Positions 15,993-23,286 of a stretch of 24,601 nt of DNA are shown here, piece after piece (position 1 is the stretch's first letter; every line of letters starts with the position of its first letter). Made by a program: the position numbers and the translations under genes. The DNA comes from an uncultured Clostridia bacterium (lineage in GTDB: Bacteria > Bacillota > Clostridia > Oscillospirales > Acutalibacteraceae), in NCBI GenBank assembly GCA_937888485.1, contig CALAQQ010000179.1:1-24601 (forward strand), given 5' to 3'. A model generated the notes under the pieces. It was not told the DNA's origin. It did not search any database and saw only the letters and a list, made by a program, of their open reading frames with translations.

Positions 15993-16012
15993 TTTGCTCA
16001 AATTTATCTCAG

Positions 16013-16108
16013 AACTGTAAAAAATGCGGAAATCAAATTGGAGAGTGTTTGGTTTAACATTGCATCGTTTCAAAAATTTCTGTCGGATGAAACGTTCTTT
16101 TTACAGTT
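16013..16108 (+). promoter_or_regulatory. Second structured leader domain before the small element gene
   Basis: AACTGTAAAAA (16013-16023) and TTTTTACAGTT (16098-16108) form an uninterrupted 11-bp closing helix. Inside it CGTTTCA (16066-16072) pairs perfectly with TGAAACG (16088-16094). Placed 70 nt before the ribosome site of the TTG-started gene, it could be a regulatory leader or the second domain of the RNA upstream. The minus-strand reading 15786-16073 across this area lacks a ribosome site and looks like chance. Confidence 0.5.
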
Positions 16109-16179
16109 GTTCACCTATGAATAATCACTCAAAAAAGCCGCCTTTTGAAAAAATAATTTTTGGAAAGGAGGTTTATGTT

Positions 16180-16485
16180 TTGAAAACAGGTTTGAAGAAA
16201 TCTCAGAAGACAACCGAGATATTTTTTGATGAAGCAAGTCCGATTATCACGGTGTCAACCTACAACACTGATTTGAAAAACCGTCTGTCGGTATATTCGA
16301 AAAAACATCCGGACTTGTGTAAGTTGGTTGACGATTCCGAAGACGGAAGACTGATGTTTGAGATTGAGAAAGGAAGATTTTGTTTCAGGCTCACAGAACC
16401 GTACAGCAACGAGCGACGCTCTGCTGCAAGTGAGTTTGCGAAGAAACAAAAACATAAGTTGCGAAATCGCAACAGTAAAAATTAA
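16180..16485 (+). CDS. Small conserved mobile-element protein of unknown function, 101 aa
   Basis: I start this at TTG 16180 because a perfect AAAGGAGG (16164-16171) lies 8 nt upstream; the ATG at 16175 is in another frame and stops after two codons, and longer in-frame readings cross the leader hairpins. The product begins MKTGLKKSQKTTEIFFDEAS, followed by PIITVSTYNTDLKNRLSVYS, CKLVDDSEDGRLMFEIEKGR, RFCFRLTEPYSNERR, and a basic C-terminus (KKQKHKLRNRNSKN). I recall proteins of this shape next to TnpW and serine recombinases in Clostridia elements, without known function. The stop region lies in a perfect hairpin (GTTGCGA/TCGCAAC, 16458-16473). Confidence 0.65.
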   Translation: MKTGLKKSQKTTEIFFDEASPIITVSTYNTDLKNRLSVYSKKHPDLCKLVDDSEDGRLMFEIEKGRFCFRLTEPYSNERRSAASEFAKKQKHKLRNRNSKN

Positions 16486-16493
16486 ATGGCATC

Positions 16494-16652
16494 AGTCTTA
16501 ACGAGCAATGGATTTGTATATTCAAATCCGCTTGTTTCGACTTTTTGCTTCGGCACAAGTCTTAACAAGCACTGAATTTGTAGCCACAGATGCTCGTTTC
16601 GACTTTTCAAATCTCAACAAGCACTGAATCTGTACGGACAAATTCACTTGTC
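16494..16652 (+). repeat. Three tandem imperfect repeats, each forming a stem-loop
   Basis: Units at about 16494-16543, 16558-16605 and 16611-16652. Each begins AGTCTTAAC(G/A)AGC or a close variant, passes through (G)GATTTGTA/GAATTTGTA/GAATCTGTA, and in the first two ends (C)GTT-TCGACTT. Within each, the outer arms AAC(G/A)AGC and GCT(T/C)GTT/CTTGT pair, and inner arms pair too: GGATTTG with CAAATCC in unit 1, ATTTGT with ACAGAT in unit 2, GAATcTGT with ACAaATTC in unit 3. Several differences between units keep pairing or make G-U wobbles. A TGC-TTCG-GCA mini-hairpin separates units 1 and 2. Likely folded RNA or recombinase/regulator binding sites. Confidence 0.62.
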
Positions 16653-16667
16653 AGGGAAAGTTCCCTG
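16652..16667 (+). promoter_or_regulatory. Short perfect hairpin between the repeats and tnpW
   Basis: CAGGGAA (16652-16658) and TTCCCTG (16661-16667) form a 7-bp stem with a 2-nt spacer, without a following T-run. Possibly part of the same leader structure as the tandem repeats or a protein-binding palindrome. Confidence 0.4.
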
Positions 16668-16722
16668 AAACCCTTACAGAAAAATCAAAACATAAAAATA
16701 AATTTAAGAAAGGAGACAGCGA

Positions 16723-16986
16723 ATGAATTATGAAATTACAAACCTGACAGACAATGAATATAATCTCATAACCGAAATGCTGAATAGCATTGAGCAAATC
16801 GAAAACATACTATCATCAATGACAAAGTCAGAACGGATTGCTTGGTTTCGTAGCAAACAAATTCCACGCAAGATTGATTTTGAAAAAGAAATCTGCGGAA
16901 CAGTTTACACCGTGTGTTCGCATTTCAATGCCGATGCAACTGAAACCATGCGAGAAAAAACAGAACGAATACTAAAACAAAAATAG
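16723..16986 (+). CDS. tnpW: TnpW-like transposon-encoded protein, 87 aa
   Basis: A small protein whose C-terminal half, FEKEICGTVYTVCSHFNADA followed by TETMREKTERILKQK, fits the TnpW pattern (G-x-T/V-x-Y-x-V-x-x-x-F followed by T-x-E-T-M/x-K-I-x-R-x-L). TnpW genes sit directly ahead of the large serine recombinase in Tn4451-type mobilizable elements; their function is unsettled. AAGGAG precedes the ATG. The order here, tnpW then recombinase 98 nt later, supports the call. The recognition is from memory of the family and not from alignment. Confidence 0.68.
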   Translation: MNYEITNLTDNEYNLITEMLNSIEQIENILSSMTKSERIAWFRSKQIPRKIDFEKEICGTVYTVCSHFNADATETMREKTERILKQK

Positions 16987-16997
16987 TTCAATTTCAC

Positions 16998-17009
16998 ACT
17001 TTAAAGTGT
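16998..17009. repeat. Perfect 12-bp palindrome ahead of the recombinase gene
   Basis: CACTTTAAAGTG is a perfect palindrome about 75 nt before the recombinase start. It could be an operator or part of a recombinase-binding site near the element end. No matching copy was noticed elsewhere in the window. Confidence 0.4.
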
Positions 17010-17084
17010 TGAACTTTGCAAAGAGATGTGATATGATAAATGTGTCCTACAATTCATATCATGTTGACTGTAGAAAGGAGTTAT

Positions 17085-18758
17085 ATGAGTAAAAAACAGT
17101 CAAGTCAAAAAATAACTGCCCTGTATGCAAGGCTTTCTCGTGACGATGAAAACGAAGATGTGTCGGGCAGCATCAAAAATCAAAGAGCCATCCTTGAAAA
17201 GTATGCTAAAGATAATCGCCTGCCGAATCCACGATTCTTTTTCGATGACGGATACTCAGGTGTCACCTTTGCAAGACCTGCATTCACGGAAATACTTGAA
17301 CTTGCTGAACAAGGGTTGATTGAAAATCTTGTTGTCAAAGACCATTCAAGATTAGGTCGTAACCGATTGGTTGTCGGTCAGTTGCTTGAAGAAGAATTTG
17401 AAAGATTGGGCATCAGGTACATTGCGATAATGGATAACATTGATACGGCAAAAGGTTTGAGTGACCTTGTACCGATGCAAGACTTGTTCAACGAATGGCA
17501 CGCAAAGAATACAAGTGAAAAGGTACGCCGTGTGATGCAGAGCAAGGGTATGGCGGGAATACCTCTGACAACAAATCCACCTTTCGGATATATGAAGAAT
17601 CCCGATAACAAGAAAGAGTGGATTGTCGATGATCCTGCTGCCGAAGTAGTCCGCAGAATTTTTGATATGTGCGTATCGGGACTTGGTCCTGCGCAGATTG
17701 CTAAGAGATTAAAAGCAGACGGAGTGATGACACCGACTGAGTATTGGAGCAGTATAAAAAGAAAATGCGGATACAAACCTGCGATACTTCACAACTGGTG
17801 TTCAGATACTGTTGCTTCAATTTTATCTAAACAAGAATACTGTGGTGACACAGTAAACTTCAGAACAGAAAGAAAATCTTTCAAGATTAAAAAGATGATT
17901 GAACGACCCGAAGAAGAGTGGAAGATATTTCCCGATACTCATCCATCAATTATCAGCAGAGAAAAGTTTGAGCTGGTACAAAGTCTCAGAAAACACAAAC
18001 GCAGAAATCCAAAAACCGGATTTACAAGTATGTTTTCAGGATTGCTGTACTGTGAAGATTGCGGAAACAAATTATATTACGGTGCAACCAATAATTACAA
18101 AAGAGAGCAAGCGTTTTTCTTTTGTTCATCGTTCCGCAGAGATACAAGTTCCTGCACAGCTCACTATATCCGTGAGAAAGTAATCTACAATCTTGTACTT
18201 GAAAATATGCAGAGGGTGTTGTGGTATGTGCAATGCTTTGAAGAAGATTTTGCAACCAAGCAGATTGAGGAATTGGATTTGAATCATCAAAAAGATTTGA
18301 AACTGAAACGCAAGGAACTTGAAAAAGCAAAGAAACGAATTGCTGAAATTGACCGTATCATTCAGACTCTGTATGAAGATAACACAAGGGGTAAAATATC
18401 TGATGAGCGATTTGCAACACTCTCTGAATCTTTGGAAGATGAACAACAGGAATTAAAAGACAGAGTTCCTGAAATTGAAACCTTCTTGGAAGAAACGGAA
18501 ATAAAATGTGAAGGCTTACAGCATTTCATTGAACGGGCAAAAAGAATAACCCGCCTGACAGAACTTACACCGGAGATAGTTCACGAGTTCATTGAAAAGA
18601 TAGTTGTTTCTGCTCCTGAGAAGATTGATGGCAAACGGCATCAGACAATAGACATCTACTATCACGGTGCAGGAATAATCAAGATGCTCTCTGTCGAAGA
18701 AATGGAAGAAGCGTACCAACAGCATATTTCAAAACAACATAAAGCAAAAACGGCATAG
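17085..18758 (+). CDS. Large serine site-specific recombinase (TnpX/TndX-type), 557 aa
   Basis: It catalyses excision and integration of the element through a 5'-phosphoserine intermediate. N-terminal resolvase domain (~10-150): ALYARLSRDDENED, SGSIKNQRAIL with nucleophile S29, DDGYSGVTFARPAF, and VVKDHSRLGRNR with active-site R89 and R92. Recombinase domain (~165-290): GMAGIPLTTNPPFGYM, then AEVVRRIFDMCVSGLGPAQI. Zinc ribbon (~320-360): LLYCEDCGNKLYYG with a later C-x5-7-C pair. Coiled coil (~390-470) and a C-terminal HEFIEKIVVSAPEKIDGKRH of DUF4368 type. Length is normal for the TnpX/TndX group. ATG 17085 has AAAGGAG just upstream; the in-frame ATG at 17040 lacks one. No relaxase or conjugation genes are seen nearby, so the element is small, decayed or extends differently. 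Confidence 0.92.
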   Translation: MSKKQSSQKITALYARLSRDDENEDVSGSIKNQRAILEKYAKDNRLPNPRFFFDDGYSGVTFARPAFTEILELAEQGLIENLVVKDHSRLGRNRLVVGQLLEEEFERLGIRYIAIMDNIDTAKGLSDLVPMQDLFNEWHAKNTSEKVRRVMQSKGMAGIPLTTNPPFGYMKNPDNKKEWIVDDPAAEVVRRIFDMCVSGLGPAQIAKRLKADGVMTPTEYWSSIKRKCGYKPAILHNWCSDTVASILSKQEYCGDTVNFRTERKSFKIKKMIERPEEEWKIFPDTHPSIISREKFELVQSLRKHKRRNPKTGFTSMFSGLLYCEDCGNKLYYGATNNYKREQAFFFCSSFRRDTSSCTAHYIREKVIYNLVLENMQRVLWYVQCFEEDFATKQIEELDLNHQKDLKLKRKELEKAKKRIAEIDRIIQTLYEDNTRGKISDERFATLSESLEDEQQELKDRVPEIETFLEETEIKCEGLQHFIERAKRITRLTELTPEIVHEFIEKIVVSAPEKIDGKRHQTIDIYYHGAGIIKMLSVEEMEEAYQQHISKQHKAKTA

Positions 18759-18773
18759 CCGAAACTATACCGT
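18749..18773 (+). terminator. Hairpin spanning the recombinase stop codon
   Basis: AACGGcATAG (18749-18758, ending in the TAG stop) pairs with CTATaCCGTT (18764-18773) with one mismatch and a 5-nt loop. Without a T-run it is a weak terminator. Because it sits at the probable element edge it could also be part of a recombination site. Confidence 0.4.
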
Positions 18774-18802
18774 TCAAATCATAATTATTAAATTTTACTG
18801 CA

Positions 18803-18856
18803 AGAGCCGCCTTGGGGTAACTTCCTTATGGAGGGTACCCCAACCGACTCTTTTTT
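18803..18856. terminator. Long hairpin terminator between recombinase and the secreted-protein gene
   Basis: TTGGGGTA-CTTCC and its near-complement GGAGGGTACCCCAA form the core. They are extended outward by AGAGcCG/CGaCTCT and followed by TTTTTT on the plus strand. It lies in the convergent gap between the recombinase and the minus-strand gene ending at 18865. The plus-strand T-run shows termination of rightward transcription; the A-poor left flank makes leftward termination less certain. Confidence 0.78.
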
Positions 18857-18864
18857 ATTCATAT

Positions 18865-19476
18865 TCATTTTGCTGCGTAATATTCAACAACCTGTTCACT
18901 TGCATATTTAACAAGTTCAATTACATCATTTATAAAATCAGGCGTTGCTTTTAAGCATGAAATTATATTTTGCCAGCCAGATGATCCCGGCAAAGGGCTA
19001 TAATAATCAACATAAAGCGCGAACAGCTCATTTACCAAATACTCCACTGCATATTCAATGGTAAAATCGGGTATATACTCAACTATTTCTGCGCGTGTAT
19101 GCCAAATTATATACTCCTCGCCATTTTCATCAATGATTGATACTATATAAGAAAGACTTGAACCTTCAATACCCGCATAAATCTCGTATTCTTTTCCGTC
19201 AGGAAACTCAACCTTGATCTCATCGGCATAAACAAAAGACTTTTCTGTTCCGTCGGTAAAAATAAGTGTTACGGTTTCACCTTCGGTTGAAGGTGCTATT
19301 AAGTCACCGTCTTCGGATTCAATTATTGTTGCACATTTTTCATGATTCGTGATTGTAACCTTCTCAACATAATCAGACGGATAAACGACATTTTCAACGG
19401 CAAATGCGGAAACAAAGCCCGACACCATAATGAATGCCATGACGACTGCAAGAATTGATTTAAATGTTTTTTTCAT
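18865..19476 (-). CDS. Secreted protein of unknown function, 203 aa
   Basis: A clear Sec signal peptide (KK, then a hydrophobic run ILAVVMAFIMVSGFVSAFA) suggests cleavage near residue 26. The mature part is acidic, with beta-rich segments such as VTLIFTDGTEKSFVYADEIK and VEFPDGKEYEIYAGIEGSSL, and a helical C-terminus. No lipobox or sortase motif. AGGAGGG lies just upstream on the minus strand, so the start is secure. I recognise no family. Its base composition matches mfd, so it is probably core chromosome beside the element edge. It is divergent from mfd with a 136-nt shared intergenic region. Confidence 0.78.
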   Translation of the reverse strand: MKKTFKSILAVVMAFIMVSGFVSAFAVENVVYPSDYVEKVTITNHEKCATIIESEDGDLIAPSTEGETVTLIFTDGTEKSFVYADEIKVEFPDGKEYEIYAGIEGSSLSYIVSIIDENGEEYIIWHTRAEIVEYIPDFTIEYAVEYLVNELFALYVDYYSPLPGSSGWQNIISCLKATPDFINDVIELVKYASEQVVEYYAAK

Positions 19477-19550
19477 AATAACCCTCCTATGGTTTCATAC
19501 CACAATGATACTATATTTCAAAAATTTTTCAAGTATAATTTTATAATTTC

Positions 19551-19580
19551 TTGACTATTCTCTTAACAAAGTAGTATTAT
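19551..19580 (+). promoter_or_regulatory. Sigma-A-type promoter of mfd
   Basis: TTGACT (19551-19556) and TATTAT (19575-19580) are separated by 18 nt, and the ATG of mfd is 33 nt after the -10 box. An AAAGG ribosome site lies at about 19599-19603. Confidence 0.65.
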
Positions 19581-19612
19581 ATACACAAATAAATATGTAA
19601 AGGCATAAGAAC

Positions 19613-22600
19613 ATGAATTGTTATTCACAAACCGCAAAAACCGTTCCCGAATTTATGTCGCTTGCCAATGCAATAAGAAAAACCCGTCTCCCCTGCGGAG
19701 TTACGGGGCTTTCGCACATACACAAGGCTCATGTTATCGCTTCGATGTGTATGTGTCTTATGCAGAAAGCAATCGTTATCGTTCCCGACGAAGCAACGGC
19801 AACCCGTATGCGTCGGGATCTGGAAGGTTTCGGAGTTAACGCCCTGCATTATCCTGCAAGGGATTTTTCCTTCCGCACCCTCGAAACCGTTTCAAGAGAA
19901 TATGAACACGCCCGCCTGAAAGTGCTTGACAAGATGCTTTCGGGCAATTACGACGTTGTTGTCCTGTCGGCGGAAGCTTCAATGCAGCTTACCGTTCCGC
20001 CTGCCATGCTCATGAACGGCAGCTTTTCAATTGAATCGGGTGAGGATTACGACTCGGAGGAACTCATTTTAAGCCTTATGAGAAGCGGATATACCCGAAG
20101 CGAACAGGTTGACGGTGCAGGTCAGTTTGCACTCAGAGGCGGTATTCTCGACTTCTTTCCTCCCGATTCGAAACAGCCTTGCCGAATCGAATTCTGGGGC
20201 GATACCGTTGACAGCATTTCTTTCTTCGACCCCGAAACCCAGAGAAGAACAGATTCTGCCGAAGAAATCCGCATAACCCCTGCCAGAGAAATTCTCTGTA
20301 CCCCCGAAACGCTGACAGCCCTCATCGAAAAACATATTGCAGAAAACAGAATAAAGGGCGAAGCTCTCAAAAATCTCAATGATGATATAGAAAAAATGAA
20401 CGACGGCATCCGTCTTTCATCTCTCGATAAATATCTTCCTCTTATCTATCCCGACTGCTGCAGCATCTTTGACTATGCCGAAAATTCAATGCTTTTCGTT
20501 TGCGAAAGCTTTGCCGTCAAGGATAAATTCGGCAGTGCATCACAGCTTCTTCTCGAAACCGTCAAAGGTCTTTTCCAAGACGGAATTCTCTGCAAGGGTC
20601 TTGACTGCTACGGCATAAGACTTCCCGATTTGTTCACATATTATGAAGATATGGGTGCGGTTTATCTTGACAATCTTCCGAGGGGAAGCTTTGATACTCC
20701 TGTCAAAGAACTCATAACCTTCACCGCAAAGCAGATAAGTCCTTGGAACGGTACTCTTTCGGCGGTTGTTGACGACCTCAACGCAGTAAGACAAAGACTC
20801 GGTCATTCATGCGTTGTTCTTGCAGGAACGGATAAAGCGGCAAAAACTCTTGCCGATGACCTTGAAAACGAAGGGATACCCGCACTTTTCTGTCCCGTAC
20901 CCCCTGCTGAATTCCCCGAAAAAACCGTATGTGTTCTGCCCGGCGGATTTTCCGCAGGCTTTGAATATCCCAACGCAAAATTCACCCTCATAACTTACAG
21001 AGCACGAACAGTCACCAAAAACCGTGTTGCATCAACCAAAAGAGGCAAAAATGCCTTCAATAATCTTGATGAGCTTCACAGAGGCGAATATGTTGTTCAC
21101 TCGGCTCACGGCATCGGTATCTTTGAGGGCATACAGACCCTTGAAGCATCGGGCACAACAAAAGACTATATCAAAATCCGATATGACAAGGGCGACAATC
21201 TTTATGTCCCCGTAACACAGCTCGACCAGGTTTCGAAATATATCGGACCGAAAAGCGACGATAAGCCCCTTAAGCTCAACAAACTCGGCGGAAAAGACTG
21301 GCAGAAAACCCGTTCAAGGGTCAAGAGCGCAGTCAAGGATATGGCAAAGGAGCTCATCGAACTGTATTCGAAACGCCTCAAAATGAAGGGACATTCATTT
21401 TCGCAGGATATCGATATGCAGAGCGACTTTGAACGCCGTTTTGAGTTTGTCGAAACGGATGACCAGCTCCGTTGCATTCATGAAATCAAGAAGGATATGG
21501 AAAAACCCTATCCCATGGACAGACTCCTCTGCGGTGATGTCGGCTTCGGTAAAACCGAGGTTGCGCTCCGAGCTGTTTTCAAGTGCATCGCAGACGGAAA
21601 ACAATGCGCAATCCTTGTTCCCACAACCATTCTTGCACTCCAGCACTATCAGACAATCCTGCGCCGTTTTGAGGGATTTCCGATTGAAGCGGGAATGCTT
21701 TCACGCTTCTGCACAAAAAAAGAAACAGAAAAAACCCTTAACGGACTTCGCAGAGGGTCGGTTGACGTTGTTGTGGGTACACACAGAATTATTTCAAAAG
21801 ACGTCGAATTCCGCGACCTCGGACTGATTATTGTTGACGAGGAACAGCGTTTCGGCGTTGCACAGAAAGAAAAACTCAAACAGAATTTCCCCACTGTTGA
21901 CGTTCTCACCCTTACGGCAACTCCCATTCCGAGAACCCTCAACATGGCGATGACGGGAATCCGTGATATGTCCGTTCTTGAAGAAGCGCCTCAGGACAGA
22001 CTCCCCGTTCAGACCTACGTTATTGAACACAACATGCCCGTTCTCGTTCAGGCGATGGAACAGGAACTCCGCAGAGGCGGTCAGGTTTATTATCTCTATA
22101 ACAGAGTTGAGGACATCGAGAAAAAAGCGGCGGAAATCAAAGCGATGATTCCCGATGCGAATGTCGGAATAGGTCACGGAAAAATGACCGAGGATGAACT
22201 CAGCGAAGTCTGGCGCAGACTTCTTGAGGGCGAGATTGATATTCTTGTCTGCACAACGATTATCGAAACAGGCGTTGATGTTCCGAATGCGAACACTCTC
22301 ATCATCGAAAATGCCGACAGAATGGGTCTTGCCCAACTTCACCAGATAAGGGGCAGAGTCGGCAGGTCGTCACGCCGTGCAAGCGCATATTTCACCTTCA
22401 CAAGAGGAAAACAGCTCAGCGAAATCGCAACACGCCGTTTGGATTCAATCAGAGAATTCACCGAATTCGGTTCGGGATTCCATATTGCGATGCGTGACCT
22501 CGAACTCAGAGGCGCTGGCAACGTTCTCGGCGCAAATCAGCACGGTCATATGGAAACGGTCGGATATGAGATGTATGTGAAGCTCCTTGAACAGGCAATC

Positions 22601-23071
22601 AGCGAGGAAAAAGGCGAAAAGTCAGATGCACCCGAAAAAGACTGCGTTATCGACCTTCCGATTGACGCTCATATTCCCGATGACTATATCGCAAGCGTTC
22701 CTCAAAGACTCCAGATTTACCGCAGAATTGCCGATATCAGAAACGACGACGATGCTTCGGATGTTATCGATGAGCTCGTTGACCGCTTCGGAGACCCGCC
22801 CCCCTGTGTTGAAGGTCTTATCAGGATTGCACTGCTGAGAGGCAAAGCCGTTTCGCACGATATCTATGAAATCACCATGCAGGGCGACAAGATTATTTTC
22901 AAAATCAATTTGCTCGATATGGAAACAATCGCACGCACATCTGCACATTTCAAAGGACGGTTCGTTGTAAGTGCAGGCGGCGGGAAACCCCATATTTCGG
23001 TTCGTCTGCTCAAAGGCGAAAACCGTCTCGGACTTATTCAGCGTGTGCTGGAGTATATGGATAAAGAATAA
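19613..23071 (+). CDS. mfd: Transcription-repair coupling factor Mfd, 1152 aa
   Basis: Mfd removes RNA polymerase stalled at DNA lesions and recruits UvrA/UvrB. Full length and intact. The UvrB-like N-terminal region (residues ~1-330) contains GGILDFFPPDSKQPCRIEFW. The RNA-polymerase-interaction CarD-like domain starts near 489 (RGEYVVHSAHGIGIFEGI). The RecG-like motor has Walker A GDVGFGKTE (~641-649), DEEQRFGV (~742), TATPIPRTL, IIETGVDVPNA, and HQIRGRVGRSSRRA (~908-921). The C-terminal regulatory (TRCF) domain includes PDDYIASVPQRLQIYRRIAD. Start ATG 19613 is preceded by a ribosome site and promoter. It stands as a single gene here; the composition suggests core genome and gives the best taxonomic anchor (Clostridia). 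Confidence 0.98.
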   Translation: MNCYSQTAKTVPEFMSLANAIRKTRLPCGVTGLSHIHKAHVIASMCMCLMQKAIVIVPDEATATRMRRDLEGFGVNALHYPARDFSFRTLETVSREYEHARLKVLDKMLSGNYDVVVLSAEASMQLTVPPAMLMNGSFSIESGEDYDSEELILSLMRSGYTRSEQVDGAGQFALRGGILDFFPPDSKQPCRIEFWGDTVDSISFFDPETQRRTDSAEEIRITPAREILCTPETLTALIEKHIAENRIKGEALKNLNDDIEKMNDGIRLSSLDKYLPLIYPDCCSIFDYAENSMLFVCESFAVKDKFGSASQLLLETVKGLFQDGILCKGLDCYGIRLPDLFTYYEDMGAVYLDNLPRGSFDTPVKELITFTAKQISPWNGTLSAVVDDLNAVRQRLGHSCVVLAGTDKAAKTLADDLENEGIPALFCPVPPAEFPEKTVCVLPGGFSAGFEYPNAKFTLITYRARTVTKNRVASTKRGKNAFNNLDELHRGEYVVHSAHGIGIFEGIQTLEASGTTKDYIKIRYDKGDNLYVPVTQLDQVSKYIGPKSDDKPLKLNKLGGKDWQKTRSRVKSAVKDMAKELIELYSKRLKMKGHSFSQDIDMQSDFERRFEFVETDDQLRCIHEIKKDMEKPYPMDRLLCGDVGFGKTEVALRAVFKCIADGKQCAILVPTTILALQHYQTILRRFEGFPIEAGMLSRFCTKKETEKTLNGLRRGSVDVVVGTHRIISKDVEFRDLGLIIVDEEQRFGVAQKEKLKQNFPTVDVLTLTATPIPRTLNMAMTGIRDMSVLEEAPQDRLPVQTYVIEHNMPVLVQAMEQELRRGGQVYYLYNRVEDIEKKAAEIKAMIPDANVGIGHGKMTEDELSEVWRRLLEGEIDILVCTTIIETGVDVPNANTLIIENADRMGLAQLHQIRGRVGRSSRRASAYFTFTRGKQLSEIATRRLDSIREFTEFGSGFHIAMRDLELRGAGNVLGANQHGHMETVGYEMYVKLLEQAISEEKGEKSDAPEKDCVIDLPIDAHIPDDYIASVPQRLQIYRRIADIRNDDDASDVIDELVDRFGDPPPCVEGLIRIALLRGKAVSHDIYEITMQGDKIIFKINLLDMETIARTSAHFKGRFVVSAGGGKPHISVRLLKGENRLGLIQRVLEYMDKE

Positions 23072-23087
23072 AAACTCCGTTTTTAAA

Positions 23088-23186
23088 TTCGCAATTCGTA
23101 ATGCGCAATGCGTAATTACCGTTTATATAAATCGGAGCGAAGCGACCCTTCATTGCGAATTGTGAATTGAGAATTGCGCATTAAAC
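23088..23186. repeat. Palindromic MITE-like intergenic repeat
   Basis: A run of short variations on AATTCGCAATTCGTAATGCG at the left is mirrored at the right by CATTGCGAATTGTGAATTGA and GAATTGCGCATT, around a central TAAATCGGAGCGAAGCGACC. The ends are imperfect inverted repeats of each other, and the whole could fold into a long cruciform. Such sequences are common intergenic repeats in Clostridia genomes (recollection). No ORF. Confidence 0.6.
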
Positions 23187-23224
23187 AATGAATATCCCGT
23201 ATGTATACCGCAAACAAATTAAAT

Positions 23225-23253
23225 TTGCAAAGATTAAAAATATGTGTTAAAAT
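23225..23253 (+). promoter_or_regulatory. Promoter of the lipase-like gene
   Basis: TTGCAA (23225-23230) and TAAAAT (23248-23253) with 17-nt spacing, 33 nt ahead of the start codon. A GAGGAAAGG ribosome site follows at about 23268-23276. Confidence 0.55.
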
Positions 23254-23286
23254 TCTCTTGTAAAACCGAGGAAAGGTCGGATATAA

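Noticed and set aside
15786..16073. 95-residue minus-strand reading
   Set aside because: It lies across precise inverted repeats of the structured segment, has no ribosome site and no recognisable motif.
16494..16652. CRISPR-like array
   Set aside because: Only three diverged units, each internally self-complementary, with no constant repeat/unique spacer pattern and no cas genes.
15697..18860. Complete integrative and conjugative element
   Set aside because: No relaxase, coupling protein, replication or secretion genes are present; only a recombinase module can be supported.
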